DNA of 14,346 nt from JBBQAA01 sp038254195 (GTDB lineage: Bacteria; Actinomycetota; Thermoleophilia; Solirubrobacterales; Solirubrobacteraceae). Numbering within the stretch: position 1 is the stretch's first letter; each line of letters opens with the position of its first letter. The stretch spans positions 1-14,346 of the forward strand of contig JBBSGJ010000041.1 in assembly GCA_038254195.1 (NCBI GenBank), in the 5' to 3' direction. Of this stretch, positions 5,680 through 12,949 are shown piece by piece. Under the pieces are notes generated by a model. The model was not told the DNA's origin and searched no databases. It saw only the letters and a program-made list of their open reading frames with translations. Position numbers and translations under genes: made by a program.

Positions 5680-7153
5680 GACGATCGGGGTCGTGGGCGC
5701 CGGGACGATGGGTGCTCAGATCGCCCAGCTCGCCGCGGCGAGCGGCTTCGAGACCCTCCTGCACGACCCCGACGGCAATGCCCTGGAGAGGGGGCTCGCG
5801 CGGGCCCGGAAGCGGCTCGGAGAGGACGCCGCCGGCCGCCTGCGGGCCGCCGCCGCCCTCGAGGATCTCGCCCCCTGCGGACTGGTCATCGAGGCCGCGC
5901 CCGAGCGCCTCGAGCTCAAGCGCGAGCTCTTCGCCGCGCTCGGCGAGCTGCTCGCCCCCGAGGCGGTCCTGGCCACCAACACCTCGTCGCTGTCCGTGAC
6001 CGCGGTGGCGGCCGGCGCTCCCCGCCCCGAGCGGGTGGTGGGCATGCACTTCTTCAACCCGGCGCCGGTGATGGAGCTGCTCGAGGTGGTCGCCGGCGAG
6101 GAGTCCGCCCCCGACGCCCTCGAGCTCGCCCGGGCCACGGGCCGGGCGCTGGGCAAGGAGGTCATCGACGCCGCCGACGTGACCGGCTTCCTCGTCAACC
6201 GCGTCAACCGCCCGTTCGGGCTCGAGGCCCAGCGGCTGGTGCAGGAGGGCCTCGCCTCCCCGGCGCTCGTCGACCGGGTCTGCCGGCTCGGCGGGGACTT
6301 CCGGATGGGGCCCTTCGAGCTGGCGGACCTCGTCGGGGTCGACGTCGGTCTCGCCGTCGCCGAGTCGTTCTACGCGCGGTCCTACGGCGAGCCCCGGTGG
6401 CGTCCCTCGCCGCTGGTGGCCCGACTCGTCGCGGCCGGTCACCACGGGCGCAAGACCGGCCGCGGCTGGTACGACTACTCCGACGGCCCACACCGGGAGG
6501 ACGATCCCGAGCCGCCGGAGGCGGGTGGCGGTGACGGGCGTCTCGTGGTCGTGGCCGGCGAGCTGCCGGTCGCCGACGACCTCCTCGACGCGGGGGCGCA
6601 CGCCGGCTGGGACGTGCGCCTGCCCGAGGACGCCGAGGGCGAGGTCCCGTTTCTCATCCTCGACTGCGGCGAAGAGTCCGACCCGGTCCCGCTCCAGGGC
6701 GGCCCCCAGGCGGTGCTGCTCCTCGAGACGCCGGACCCGAGCGCGCCCGAGTTGGGCTTCCACACCCTGCCCGGCTCACGGCTCGTCGAGCTCGCGGGGG
6801 ACGGAGCGTCCGCGGCCGCTCGGAGTGCGGCGGAAGGGTTCTTCACCTCCCTGGGCCGCCATCTGGAGTGGACCGCCGCCGTTCCGGGTGGGCTCCTGGG
6901 ACGCATAGTCGCCCAGCTCGTCAACGAGGCCGCGTTCGCCGTCGGGGAGGGGATCGGGACCCCGGAGGCCGTGGACCTCGGCATGCGGCTGGGGCTCAAC
7001 CACCCCCGCGGCCCCCTTGAGTGGGCCGACGCGCTCGGTCCCGACCACGTCCTGGGGATCCTCGAGGGGTTGTGGGCGCTCTACCGCGAGGAGCGCTACC
7101 GACCGGCGCCCGAGCTACGCCGTCGCGCCCTGGCGGGGATCCCCTTCCGCTGA
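5666..7153 (+). CDS. 3-hydroxyacyl-CoA dehydrogenase, two C-terminal domains (PaaH/FadB2-like)
   Basis: This 495-residue enzyme oxidises L-3-hydroxyacyl-CoA to 3-ketoacyl-CoA with NAD. The N-terminal Rossmann domain starts with IGVVGAGTMGAQIA (G11, G13, G16), followed by NTSSLSVT. The catalytic dyad is H128 in GMHFFNPAPV and E140, spaced as in known enzymes. The first 3HCDH C-terminal domain (about 183-282) begins TGFLVNRVNRP and ends GRKTGRGWYDY. After a variable, Asp/Glu/Gly-rich middle segment (about 285-390) comes a second, degenerate 3HCDH domain (about 395-485) with LVNEAAFAVGEGIGTPEAVD and GLNHPRGPLEWAD. This architecture and length match PaaH-type enzymes (about 475-500 residues). Translation is coupled to the acyl-CoA dehydrogenase by overlap. 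The missing enoyl-CoA hydratase and thiolase must lie elsewhere. It ends 25 bases from the convergent trxB, with no terminator hairpin seen. Confidence 0.94.
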   Translation: MPSPETIGVVGAGTMGAQIAQLAAASGFETLLHDPDGNALERGLARARKRLGEDAAGRLRAAAALEDLAPCGLVIEAAPERLELKRELFAALGELLAPEAVLATNTSSLSVTAVAAGAPRPERVVGMHFFNPAPVMELLEVVAGEESAPDALELARATGRALGKEVIDAADVTGFLVNRVNRPFGLEAQRLVQEGLASPALVDRVCRLGGDFRMGPFELADLVGVDVGLAVAESFYARSYGEPRWRPSPLVARLVAAGHHGRKTGRGWYDYSDGPHREDDPEPPEAGGGDGRLVVVAGELPVADDLLDAGAHAGWDVRLPEDAEGEVPFLILDCGEESDPVPLQGGPQAVLLLETPDPSAPELGFHTLPGSRLVELAGDGASAAARSAAEGFFTSLGRHLEWTAAVPGGLLGRIVAQLVNEAAFAVGEGIGTPEAVDLGMRLGLNHPRGPLEWADALGPDHVLGILEGLWALYREERYRPAPELRRRALAGIPFR

Positions 7154-7178
7154 CCCCAGCACCGGGTTTCCGGCGCCC

Positions 7179-8165
7179 TCACGACGCAGCCTCGGCCTCC
7201 TGGAGCACCTCGCTCGACGCCCAGTGCTCCTCGGGCGACGGGGGCGTGTCGCGCAGGTACCACTCCGCGTCGAGCGCCGCCTGACAGCCCGAGCCCGCGG
7301 CCGTGACCGCCTGGCGGTAGGTGTGGTCGACTAGGTCGCCGGCGGCGAAGACGCCCGCGAGGGAGGTCTTCGTGGACTTCTCCTCGGTCACCACGTAGCC
7401 GTTGGGGTCGAGCTCGATCTGGCCCCCGACGAGCTGGGACTGCGGCTCGTGGCCGACGGCGATGAACGCGCCGGTCATGGGCAGATCGCGCTCCTCGCCG
7501 GTCTCCGTGTCGCGCACGATCGCGTGGGAGAGCGCCCCGGCCTCGCTCGGGTTGAAGCGGACGACGTCGTAGGGGGTGAGGAGCTCGATGTTCTCCTGCT
7601 GGCGGGCGCGCTCGAGCATGATCTTCGAGGCGCGGAACTCCGCGCGGCGGTGCACGATGGTGACCTTCGCGGCGAACTTCGAGAGGAAGATCGCCTCCTC
7701 CATCGCGGAGTCCCCGCCACCGATGATGACCGTCTCATGCTCACGGAAGAACGACGCGTCGCAGGTCGCGCAGTAGGAGACTCCGCGGCCGGAGAGCTCC
7801 TCCTCTCCGGGCACGCCGAGCTTCTTGTGCTGGGCGCCCATGGAGAGGATGACCGCGCGGGCCTCGTGGACCTCGTCCCCGATCCAGACCCGCTGGGTCC
7901 CGCCGTCGGAGAGCTCGACGCGGGTGGCCTCGTCGGTCACGAGCTTCGCGCCGAAGCGCTCGGCCTGCTCGCGGAACTTCGGCATGAGCTCCGGCCCCAT
8001 GATCCCCTCGGGAAACCCGGGGTAGTTCTCGACGTCGGTGGTCTGCTGGAGCAGCCCGCCCCACGCCCAGCCCTCGATCACGGTGGGCGCGAGGTTCGCG
8101 CGCGCGGCATACAGGGCCGCGGTGTAGCCCGCCGGCCCGCTTCCGATGATGATCACGTCTTCCAT
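7179..8165 (-). CDS. trxB: Thioredoxin reductase
   Basis: The 328-residue flavoprotein passes electrons from NADPH through FAD to thioredoxin in the cytosol. It has the FAD motif VIIIGSGPAGYTAALYAARA at the N-terminus, the redox pair C132-A-T-C135 in SYCATCDASFF, the NADPH motif IIGGGDSAMEEA, and GVFAAGDLVDHTYRQAVTAAGSG near the end (quoted here only to mark the second FAD motif, GVFAAGD). Length is normal, with a short acidic tail. The ATG at 8165 is chosen because GGAG lies six bases before it. Two further in-frame ATGs up to 8192 have poorer signals. No thioredoxin gene is adjacent. A 45-base gap separates it from the membrane-protein gene upstream, and an AT-rich palindrome in that gap may give it its own promoter or operator. 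Confidence 0.96.
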   Translation of the reverse strand: MEDVIIIGSGPAGYTAALYAARANLAPTVIEGWAWGGLLQQTTDVENYPGFPEGIMGPELMPKFREQAERFGAKLVTDEATRVELSDGGTQRVWIGDEVHEARAVILSMGAQHKKLGVPGEEELSGRGVSYCATCDASFFREHETVIIGGGDSAMEEAIFLSKFAAKVTIVHRRAEFRASKIMLERARQQENIELLTPYDVVRFNPSEAGALSHAIVRDTETGEERDLPMTGAFIAVGHEPQSQLVGGQIELDPNGYVVTEEKSTKTSLAGVFAAGDLVDHTYRQAVTAAGSGCQAALDAEWYLRDTPPSPEEHWASSEVLQEAEAAS

Positions 8166-8171
8166 TGTCGT

Positions 8172-8175
8172 CTCC
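8172..8175 (-). promoter_or_regulatory. Ribosome binding site fixing the trxB start
   Basis: The transcript reads GGAG six bases before ATG 8165. This favours the start at MEDVIIIG, two residues before the first FAD-binding strand, over the longer forms beginning at 8177 or 8192. Confidence 0.65.
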
Positions 8176-8177
8176 AT

Positions 8178-8191
8178 TGCTTTATAAAGCA
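8178..8191. promoter_or_regulatory. AT-rich perfect palindrome before trxB, operator or -10 candidate
   Basis: TGCTTTATAAAGCA is a perfect 14-base inverted repeat with only four G/C bases, in a window that is otherwise very GC-rich. It lies 13 to 26 bases upstream of the trxB start. On the minus strand it holds TATAAA, a five-of-six match to a -10 box, and overlaps TATGCT. The symmetry suggests a dimeric repressor or activator site placed on the promoter. No -35 with standard spacing is clear (TTGTCG is 14 bases away from TATAAA). Confidence 0.5.
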
Positions 8192-8210
8192 TAGTGCGGC
8201 CGACAACCGC

Positions 8211-9296
8211 TCAAGCGGGAGCCGGCTGCCGGTCCTCCCAGCGCGACACGGTGCGCCGCAACTGGAGGTAGGCCACGACCCCCGGCACCGTCGGCAGCCA
8301 GAAGGAGAAGCCGCGGTAGGCGAGCACGGCGACGAGGGCGAGGCCTCCGTCCACGTCGAAGGCGGCGAGCACGCCGATCATCCCGCCCTCCACCCCGCCC
8401 ACCCCGCCGGGCAGGGGGAGGAGGTTGCCGATCATCCCCACGAAGTAGGCCATGACGACCACGGGAACCGCGGGCGCGCCCCCGAAGGCGTGGAAGCACG
8501 CCCAGAGCGTGGCGATGTCGAAGCCCCACCACATGAGCGCACCGCCGAGCTGCGGATCGCGCGCACGCACCAGGGAGATCGCCGTCCGCGTGCCCGAGGC
8601 CATCGACGCGGGCGCCGCCGCGAGCCGGGCGGCGAGCCGGGCGACCCGTCCGCGGCCCTCACCCCAGCGCCGCGCCCGGCGCTCGAACCCGCCGGGGATC
8701 AGCGCGACGAGGACGAAGAGCCCGATGACCACGGCGCCGAGAATCGCCGGCAGGACGGTGACCGTGAACGTCCGTCCGCCCGGGAGCAGCCCCGTGCGCA
8801 GGCCGATACCGTCGATCACGAGCGTGGCCATGTAGACGACGTAGAGCAGGACGTTGAACGCCAACAGGCGGCAGGCGACGATGCGCGCCTCCATGCCCGA
8901 CCGCCGCAGCGCCCAGGCCTGGAGCGCGATCCCCCCCGCGCCCCCGGCGGCGAAGAGCCGCGTCGCCGCCACCCCGGCCATGGTGATCTCGTAGGACTCG
9001 CGCCAGTCGATCTTCGACTCCCCCCGCACGAACACCACCCGGAAGAGCAGGACGTACCCGAGGAACGAGAGGCACTCGAACGCCGCGGCGACGCCGAGCC
9101 AGGCGGGGTCCCCCTCCTTGATCCGGTTCCACGTCTCCTGCAGGCCCGCGAGCTTGGGCACGAAGAAGTAGAGGACGGCGACGGCGGCGAGGACGAACAC
9201 CACGAAGAGGACGACCCGCCGCCGGGTGAGCACCACCCGCGGCATCTCCTCGGGCTCGGCCCCACGGGTCCCGACCTGAGGAGAGTCGACGGCCAT
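8211..9296 (-). CDS. UPF0104 / lysylphosphatidylglycerol synthase TM-type membrane protein
   Basis: The 361-residue protein has about seven or eight membrane spans. The first is at residues 27-46, after a short charged N-terminus; others include WLGVAAAFECLSFLGYVLLF and the C-terminal pair around LAYRGFSFWLPTVPGVVAYL. The hallmark of the family is MIGNLLPLPGGVGGVEGGMIG (in parts: GNLLPLPGG at 290-298, then GVGGVEGGM), where P-x-PGG-x-G-x-E is conserved, plus an arginine-ended TRLFAAGGAGGIALQAW segment. This is the flippase-like domain also found in MprF and AglD. Stand-alone members are thought to move or present lipids, and the substrate here is unknown. The start at 9296 has GAGGAG nine bases upstream, inside the end of the PAP2 gene. 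The two genes are five bases apart and surely co-transcribed. Confidence 0.88.
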   Translation of the reverse strand: MAVDSPQVGTRGAEPEEMPRVVLTRRRVVLFVVFVLAAVAVLYFFVPKLAGLQETWNRIKEGDPAWLGVAAAFECLSFLGYVLLFRVVFVRGESKIDWRESYEITMAGVAATRLFAAGGAGGIALQAWALRRSGMEARIVACRLLAFNVLLYVVYMATLVIDGIGLRTGLLPGGRTFTVTVLPAILGAVVIGLFVLVALIPGGFERRARRWGEGRGRVARLAARLAAAPASMASGTRTAISLVRARDPQLGGALMWWGFDIATLWACFHAFGGAPAVPVVVMAYFVGMIGNLLPLPGGVGGVEGGMIGVLAAFDVDGGLALVAVLAYRGFSFWLPTVPGVVAYLQLRRTVSRWEDRQPAPA

Positions 9297-9301
9297 CGCG
9301 A

Positions 9302-10219
9302 TCAGCTCCTCGCTCGCGCTTCCAGGGCCTGCACCACGCGCGACGCGCGCGCGCAGACGGGCCGGGCGGGGCCCTCGGCCCGGCGCACGGCCCGGGAGAG
9401 CGCGAAGCCCGCCAGGAGGTCCACGACGTAGTGCTCGCCGAGGTAGACGAGCGCGGCCCCGAGGGTCAGCGCGTACGTCCACCCCACGAGGGCATGGACC
9501 GGTCCGAGCTCCGAGAGCAGGGACGCGGCGGTGACGGACGTGGCGAAGTGGAGGGAGGGCATCGCGGCCAGGGGGTTCTGAGCTAAAGAATCGTAAAGGC
9601 CCGTCCAGCGGTCCGCCCAGAACTCCTCTCCGTAGCGGATCATCATGCGCTGCAGGGCGGGGGTGCCCTCGGCCTCCAGCCGCCCGTGCTCGGCCGCGTA
9701 CCAGGGCGGGGCGGTGGGGAGGACCCAGTACGCGATCACGCCTACGTCGAAGGTCGCGTAGGTCATCAGCGCCGCGCGCTCGAAGCGGTCGTGATGGCGC
9801 AGGAGGAAGTAGGCGGCCGTCCCGTGGGGGACGAAGAACCACAGCCAGTGCGACCAGACGAGCACCTTCTCGACCCGGCGGAAGGGAAGGTCGGGCCGGG
9901 CCCAGCGCGCCTGGAGGCGGATCCCCGGGGGCACACCGAGCCCGAGCGCGCGGTCCACCCGCACCGGATAGTCGATCCGGGCCCGGCGCTCCAGGGCCTC
10001 CGGCTCGTCGGCGGGCATCTCGTAGGCCGCCACGTAGGCCCACATCTGGAGCATCACGGTCGCGGCATCCCGGGCGCGCGTGCGCGGGAGCGCGACGCAC
10101 ACGGCCACGGGAGCGGCGCCCGCGAGGGCGAGAACGGCGGCGCGGGGCACGCGCGTCCGGCGACGCGCGAGTGGTGCGACGGTCCCGGCCGCGACGACGG
10201 TCCACGCCGCCGCCTTCAT
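9302..10219 (-). CDS. PAP2-superfamily membrane phosphatase/transferase (Aur1/Ipt1-like)
   Basis: This 305-residue membrane protein carries the PAP2 active-site halves: MPSLHFATS with H224, and YLGEHYVVDLLAGF with H263 and D267. These form the phosphohistidine nucleophile site and its partner. The classical K-x6-RP first motif is not obvious, as in the inositolphosphotransferase (Aur1/Ipt1) branch. Spans lie at about 5-50 (two), near the WSHWLWFFVPHGTAAYFLL region, around TYATFDVGVIAYWVLP, and between and after the motifs. It probably acts on a lipid phosphate or transfers a polar head group at the membrane. ATG 10219 has AGGAGG seven bases upstream. Codons for residues 208-213 include TTA and other AT-ending triplets rare in this genome. 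It heads a unit with the UPF0104 gene, and possibly trxB. Confidence 0.88.
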   Translation of the reverse strand: MKAAAWTVVAAGTVAPLARRRTRVPRAAVLALAGAAPVAVCVALPRTRARDAATVMLQMWAYVAAYEMPADEPEALERRARIDYPVRVDRALGLGVPPGIRLQARWARPDLPFRRVEKVLVWSHWLWFFVPHGTAAYFLLRHHDRFERAALMTYATFDVGVIAYWVLPTAPPWYAAEHGRLEAEGTPALQRMMIRYGEEFWADRWTGLYDSLAQNPLAAMPSLHFATSVTAASLLSELGPVHALVGWTYALTLGAALVYLGEHYVVDLLAGFALSRAVRRAEGPARPVCARASRVVQALEARARS

Positions 10220-10226
10220 GAGCCGC

Positions 10227-10232
10227 CCTCCT
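10227..10232 (-). promoter_or_regulatory. Ribosome binding site fixing the PAP2 gene start
   Basis: The transcript reads AGGAGG seven bases before ATG 10219, an ideal Shine-Dalgarno site. It rules out the longer in-frame version reaching 10489, which would run across the ctaC promoter and start. Confidence 0.75.
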
Positions 10233-10262
10233 CGGGCCGGAGGAGAGCGCACGGAGCCGCAG

Positions 10263-10270
10263 AGCATAAT
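10263..10270. promoter_or_regulatory. Divergent promoter candidate between the PAP2 and ctaC genes
   Basis: AGCATAAT is the AT-richest spot in the 127-base gap between the two divergent starts. On the plus strand CATAAT (10265-10270) matches TATAAT at five of six and would give ctaC a leader of about 70 bases. On the minus strand TATGCT (10268-10263) matches at four of six and would give the PAP2 gene a leader of about 35 bases. No convincing -35 is seen on either side. The two -10 boxes would overlap, so the two directions could compete. Confidence 0.4.
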
Positions 10271-10346
10271 GTCTGAGCCATGTCGACCGTCACCCGCGAG
10301 CGTCGTAGGCGCTCCTGAGGGCGCGGGAGGCGGCCGCCCCACGGCT

Positions 10347-11240
10347 ATGATCGCCCGCGCCGTGACCCGGTCCCGCTCCGTCGCGCTGAGCCTCCTCGCC
10401 GTTCTCGCCCTCGGCCTCGTCCTGGCTCCCGGGGCGCTGGCGGACGCAGTGACCCCCGAGGCGGGCGGCTCGCCGAACGCGGACGACATCGATTCGCTCT
10501 ACAAGATCGTCCTCGTGATCGCGGCGGTCATCTTCCTCATCGTCGAGGGCTCGCTCCTCTACTGCCTGTTCAAGTACAAGGCGCGCAAGGGGCGCGTGGC
10601 CGCACAGATCCACGGCAACACGAACCTCGAGATCGGCTGGACGGTGGGCGCCGCGGTCATCCTCGTCGCCCTCGCCGTGGTGACCTTCCTGAAGCTCGGC
10701 GCGATCCAGACCCCGCCGAACTCCGACTCCAATGCGCAGGTCGCCGGCTCCGGCGTGCTCGTCGCCTCCACCGACGAGCCCACTCCGCCGGACGGCAGAG
10801 CCCTGCGCGTCTGCGTGACGGGTCGCCAGTACATCTGGCGCTTCACCTACCTCGGCGCGGCGGGCTCGTGCAAGCAGACCTACGGCAAGCCCTTCTCCTA
10901 CGAGGAGATGGTCGCGCCCGCCGGCACCACCGTGGTGCTCCAGATCGAGTCGACCGACGTCGCCCACTCCTGGTGGATCCCGGCGCTGGGCGGCAAGTTC
11001 GACGCCATCCCGGGCTACACGAACTACACCTGGTTCAAGGCACCGAAGCCCGGCGTGACCTACGCGGGCCAGTGCGCCGAGCTCTGCGGGCGCAACCATG
11101 CGGACATGACGGCCCGGGTCCGGGTCGTGTCCCCCGACCAGTACGAGGCGTACATCGCCAACCTGAAGAAGGAGATCTCCTCCGCGAACAAGGACTCGGA
11201 GACCCTCCGCAAGCAACTCGAGAAGCAGGGTGATCTCTAG
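10347..11240 (+). CDS. ctaC: Cytochrome c oxidase subunit II
   Basis: The 297-residue protein begins with a signal peptide (hydrophobic 12-30, probable cleavage after ALA at 32, no lipobox). Two spans follow: YKIVLVIAAVIFLIVEGSLL and WTVGAAVILVALAVVTFL. The external cupredoxin domain carries a complete CuA site: H207 in VAHSWWIP and C243, E245, C247, H251 and M254 in GQCAELCGRNHADM. It accepts electrons from cytochrome c and passes them to subunit I. There is no fused heme c domain. After the CuA domain comes a charged, helical tail of about 27 residues (271-297). ATG 10347 is chosen for the signal peptide. GGGAGG is 16 bases away, rather far, and ATG 10269 would add 26 residues without good sense. 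First gene of the oxidase operon. Confidence 0.95.
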   Translation: MIARAVTRSRSVALSLLAVLALGLVLAPGALADAVTPEAGGSPNADDIDSLYKIVLVIAAVIFLIVEGSLLYCLFKYKARKGRVAAQIHGNTNLEIGWTVGAAVILVALAVVTFLKLGAIQTPPNSDSNAQVAGSGVLVASTDEPTPPDGRALRVCVTGRQYIWRFTYLGAAGSCKQTYGKPFSYEEMVAPAGTTVVLQIESTDVAHSWWIPALGGKFDAIPGYTNYTWFKAPKPGVTYAGQCAELCGRNHADMTARVRVVSPDQYEAYIANLKKEISSANKDSETLRKQLEKQGDL

Positions 11241-12944
11241 ATGGCCGCCTCACCGCTCACCCTCCGCCCCGTTCCCCAGATCGCCGCGCACGACGTGCGC
11301 CGCCAGCGCCAGCGCTCGAAGTGGGTCGACTGGGTCACCACGACCGACCACAAGAAGATCGGGATCCTCTACCTGGTCACGACGTTCGTGTTCTTCGTGC
11401 TCGGCGGGGTCGAGGCGCTGCTCATGCGCACCCAGCTCGCGGTCCCGGAGAACAACCTCATCACGCCCGAGCACTACAACGAGCTCTTCACGCTCCACGG
11501 CACGACGATGATCTTCCTGTTCGTCGTCCCCGTGATGGCGGGCTTCGGGAACTACTTCGTCCCGCTGATGATCGGGGCGCGCGACATGGCCTTCCCGCGG
11601 CTGAACGCGCTGTCCTACTGGCTCCTGCTGTTCTCGGGCATCGTCTTCTACTCGTCGGTCTTCTTCACGCCCCCCGAAGCCGGCTGGTTCTCCTACACGC
11701 CGCTCTCCACGGAGGCCTTCACGCCCAGCGGGGGCCAGGACGCGTGGATCTTCCTCATCCACATCTCCGGCATCTCCTCGCTCGTGGGCGCCGTGAACTT
11801 CTACGCGACGATCGTGAACATGCGCGCGCCCGGGATGGGCTGGGGACGGCTGCCGCTGTTCGTGTGGTCGATCCTCGTCTACGCGATCCTGCTCATCCTC
11901 GCGCTGCCGGTCATCGCCGCCGCGGTGACGATGCTGCTCACCGACCGGCACTTCGGGACCACGTTCTTCGACCCGGCCCAGGGTGGCTCGCCGCTGCTGT
12001 GGCAGCACCTCTTCTGGTTCTTCGGGCACCCCGAGGTCTACATCATGGTCCTGCCCGGCTTCGGGATCGTCTCCGAGGTCCTGCCCGTCTTCGCCCGCAA
12101 GCCGGTCTTCGGCTACAAGGCGATTGCCGCATCGACGGTCGTGATCGCCTTCCTCGCGCTGCTCGTGTGGGCGCACCACATGTTCTCGACGCCGACCTCG
12201 ACGGTCGTGCTCGGCTTCTTCATGCTGTCCTCGTTCCTCATCGCGGTGCCGACGGGGGTGAAGATCTTCAACTGGATCGCCACGCTGTGGCGGGGAACCG
12301 TCGAGTTCAAGACGCCCCTGCTGTTCTGCGCGGGCTTCATCGGCACGTTTTTGATCGGCGGGATCACGGGGGTCTTCCTGGCGATCTTCCCCATCGACTG
12401 GCAGCTCACCGACACGTACTTCGTGGTGGCCCACCTCCACTACGTGCTCGTGGGCGGCTCCGTGTTCACGATCATGGCGGGGCTCTACTACTGGTTTCCG
12501 AAGATCACCGGCCGGATGATGTCCGAGACGCTCGGGAGGGTCTCCTTCTGGCTCATCCTCGTGGGCTTCCACGTGACCTTCCTCGTGCAGCACGCGCTCG
12601 GGCTCGAGGGGATGCCGCGGCGCGTGTACGAGTTCAAGGCGGGAATGGGCCTCGACGCCTACAACCTCATCTCCACGGTGGGCAGCTACATGCTCGCGCT
12701 CGGGTTCGCGGTGACCCTGTTCAACGCGGTCCGCTCGGCCAAGAAGGGCGCGATCGCGGGCCCCGATCCCTGGCGCGGCAACACCCTCGAGTGGTTCACC
12801 TCCTCGCCGCCGCCCGTGAACAACTTCGACATCGTCCCGCGCGTGCGCTCCGTGGAGCCGATGCGCGACATCCGCCGCCAGATCGAGCGGACGACCGGGC
12901 AGCGCGCGAAGACGCGGGCCTCCGAGCAGTTCGCGAAGGTCTGA
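11241..12944 (+). CDS. ctaD: Cytochrome c oxidase subunit I (aa3 type)
   Basis: The 567-residue, roughly 12-span heme-copper subunit reduces O2 to water and pumps protons. Heme a ligands are H86 (TLHGTTMIF) and H400. The heme a3 ligand is H398 (VAHLHYVLVGG). CuB ligands are H263, H312 and H313, with Y267 as the cross-linked tyrosine in GHPEVYIMVLPGFG. E265 in the same motif marks an A1-type D channel, together with D115 in GARDMAFPRLN. K341 in TGVKIFNW sits exactly where the K channel needs it. All key residues are present, so the enzyme should be active. The ATG directly follows the ctaC stop (TAGATG), with AGGGTGA seven bases upstream. The C-terminus is a charged cytoplasmic tail rich in Arg. 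There is no fused subunit III. Confidence 0.97.
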   Translation: MAASPLTLRPVPQIAAHDVRRQRQRSKWVDWVTTTDHKKIGILYLVTTFVFFVLGGVEALLMRTQLAVPENNLITPEHYNELFTLHGTTMIFLFVVPVMAGFGNYFVPLMIGARDMAFPRLNALSYWLLLFSGIVFYSSVFFTPPEAGWFSYTPLSTEAFTPSGGQDAWIFLIHISGISSLVGAVNFYATIVNMRAPGMGWGRLPLFVWSILVYAILLILALPVIAAAVTMLLTDRHFGTTFFDPAQGGSPLLWQHLFWFFGHPEVYIMVLPGFGIVSEVLPVFARKPVFGYKAIAASTVVIAFLALLVWAHHMFSTPTSTVVLGFFMLSSFLIAVPTGVKIFNWIATLWRGTVEFKTPLLFCAGFIGTFLIGGITGVFLAIFPIDWQLTDTYFVVAHLHYVLVGGSVFTIMAGLYYWFPKITGRMMSETLGRVSFWLILVGFHVTFLVQHALGLEGMPRRVYEFKAGMGLDAYNLISTVGSYMLALGFAVTLFNAVRSAKKGAIAGPDPWRGNTLEWFTSSPPPVNNFDIVPRVRSVEPMRDIRRQIERTTGQRAKTRASEQFAKV

Positions 12945-12949
12945 CCCGC

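Noticed and set aside
7449..9431. 660-codon plus-strand open frame across trxB and the UPF0104 gene
   Set aside because: It crosses two real minus-strand genes and their gap, and its sequence is Arg/Gly/His/Glu-rich without any fold-like pattern.
9297..10205. In-frame N-terminal extension of the UPF0104 protein
   Set aside because: It is an out-of-frame shadow of the PAP2 gene; GAGGAG before 9296 and the first membrane span fix the real start.
10280..10318. Twelve-codon ATG frame in the ctaC leader, with Arg codons in a row (MSTVTRERRRRS)
   Set aside because: It has no ribosome binding site and such tiny frames are expected by chance; a regulatory leader peptide cannot be supported from this alone.
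10269..10346. Earlier in-frame ATG for ctaC
   Set aside because: It would place 26 Pro/Gly-rich residues before an otherwise normal signal peptide and coincides with the likely -10 box.
11250..12593. 447-codon minus-strand open frame opposite ctaD
   Set aside because: ctaD has every catalytic residue in order; the antisense frame is repetitive His/Glu/Asp/Arg sequence.
11321..12949. Long open frame joining ctaD-overlapping sequence to ctaB
   Set aside because: The upstream part is a shadow of ctaD in another frame; UbiA homology begins shortly after GTG 12950.
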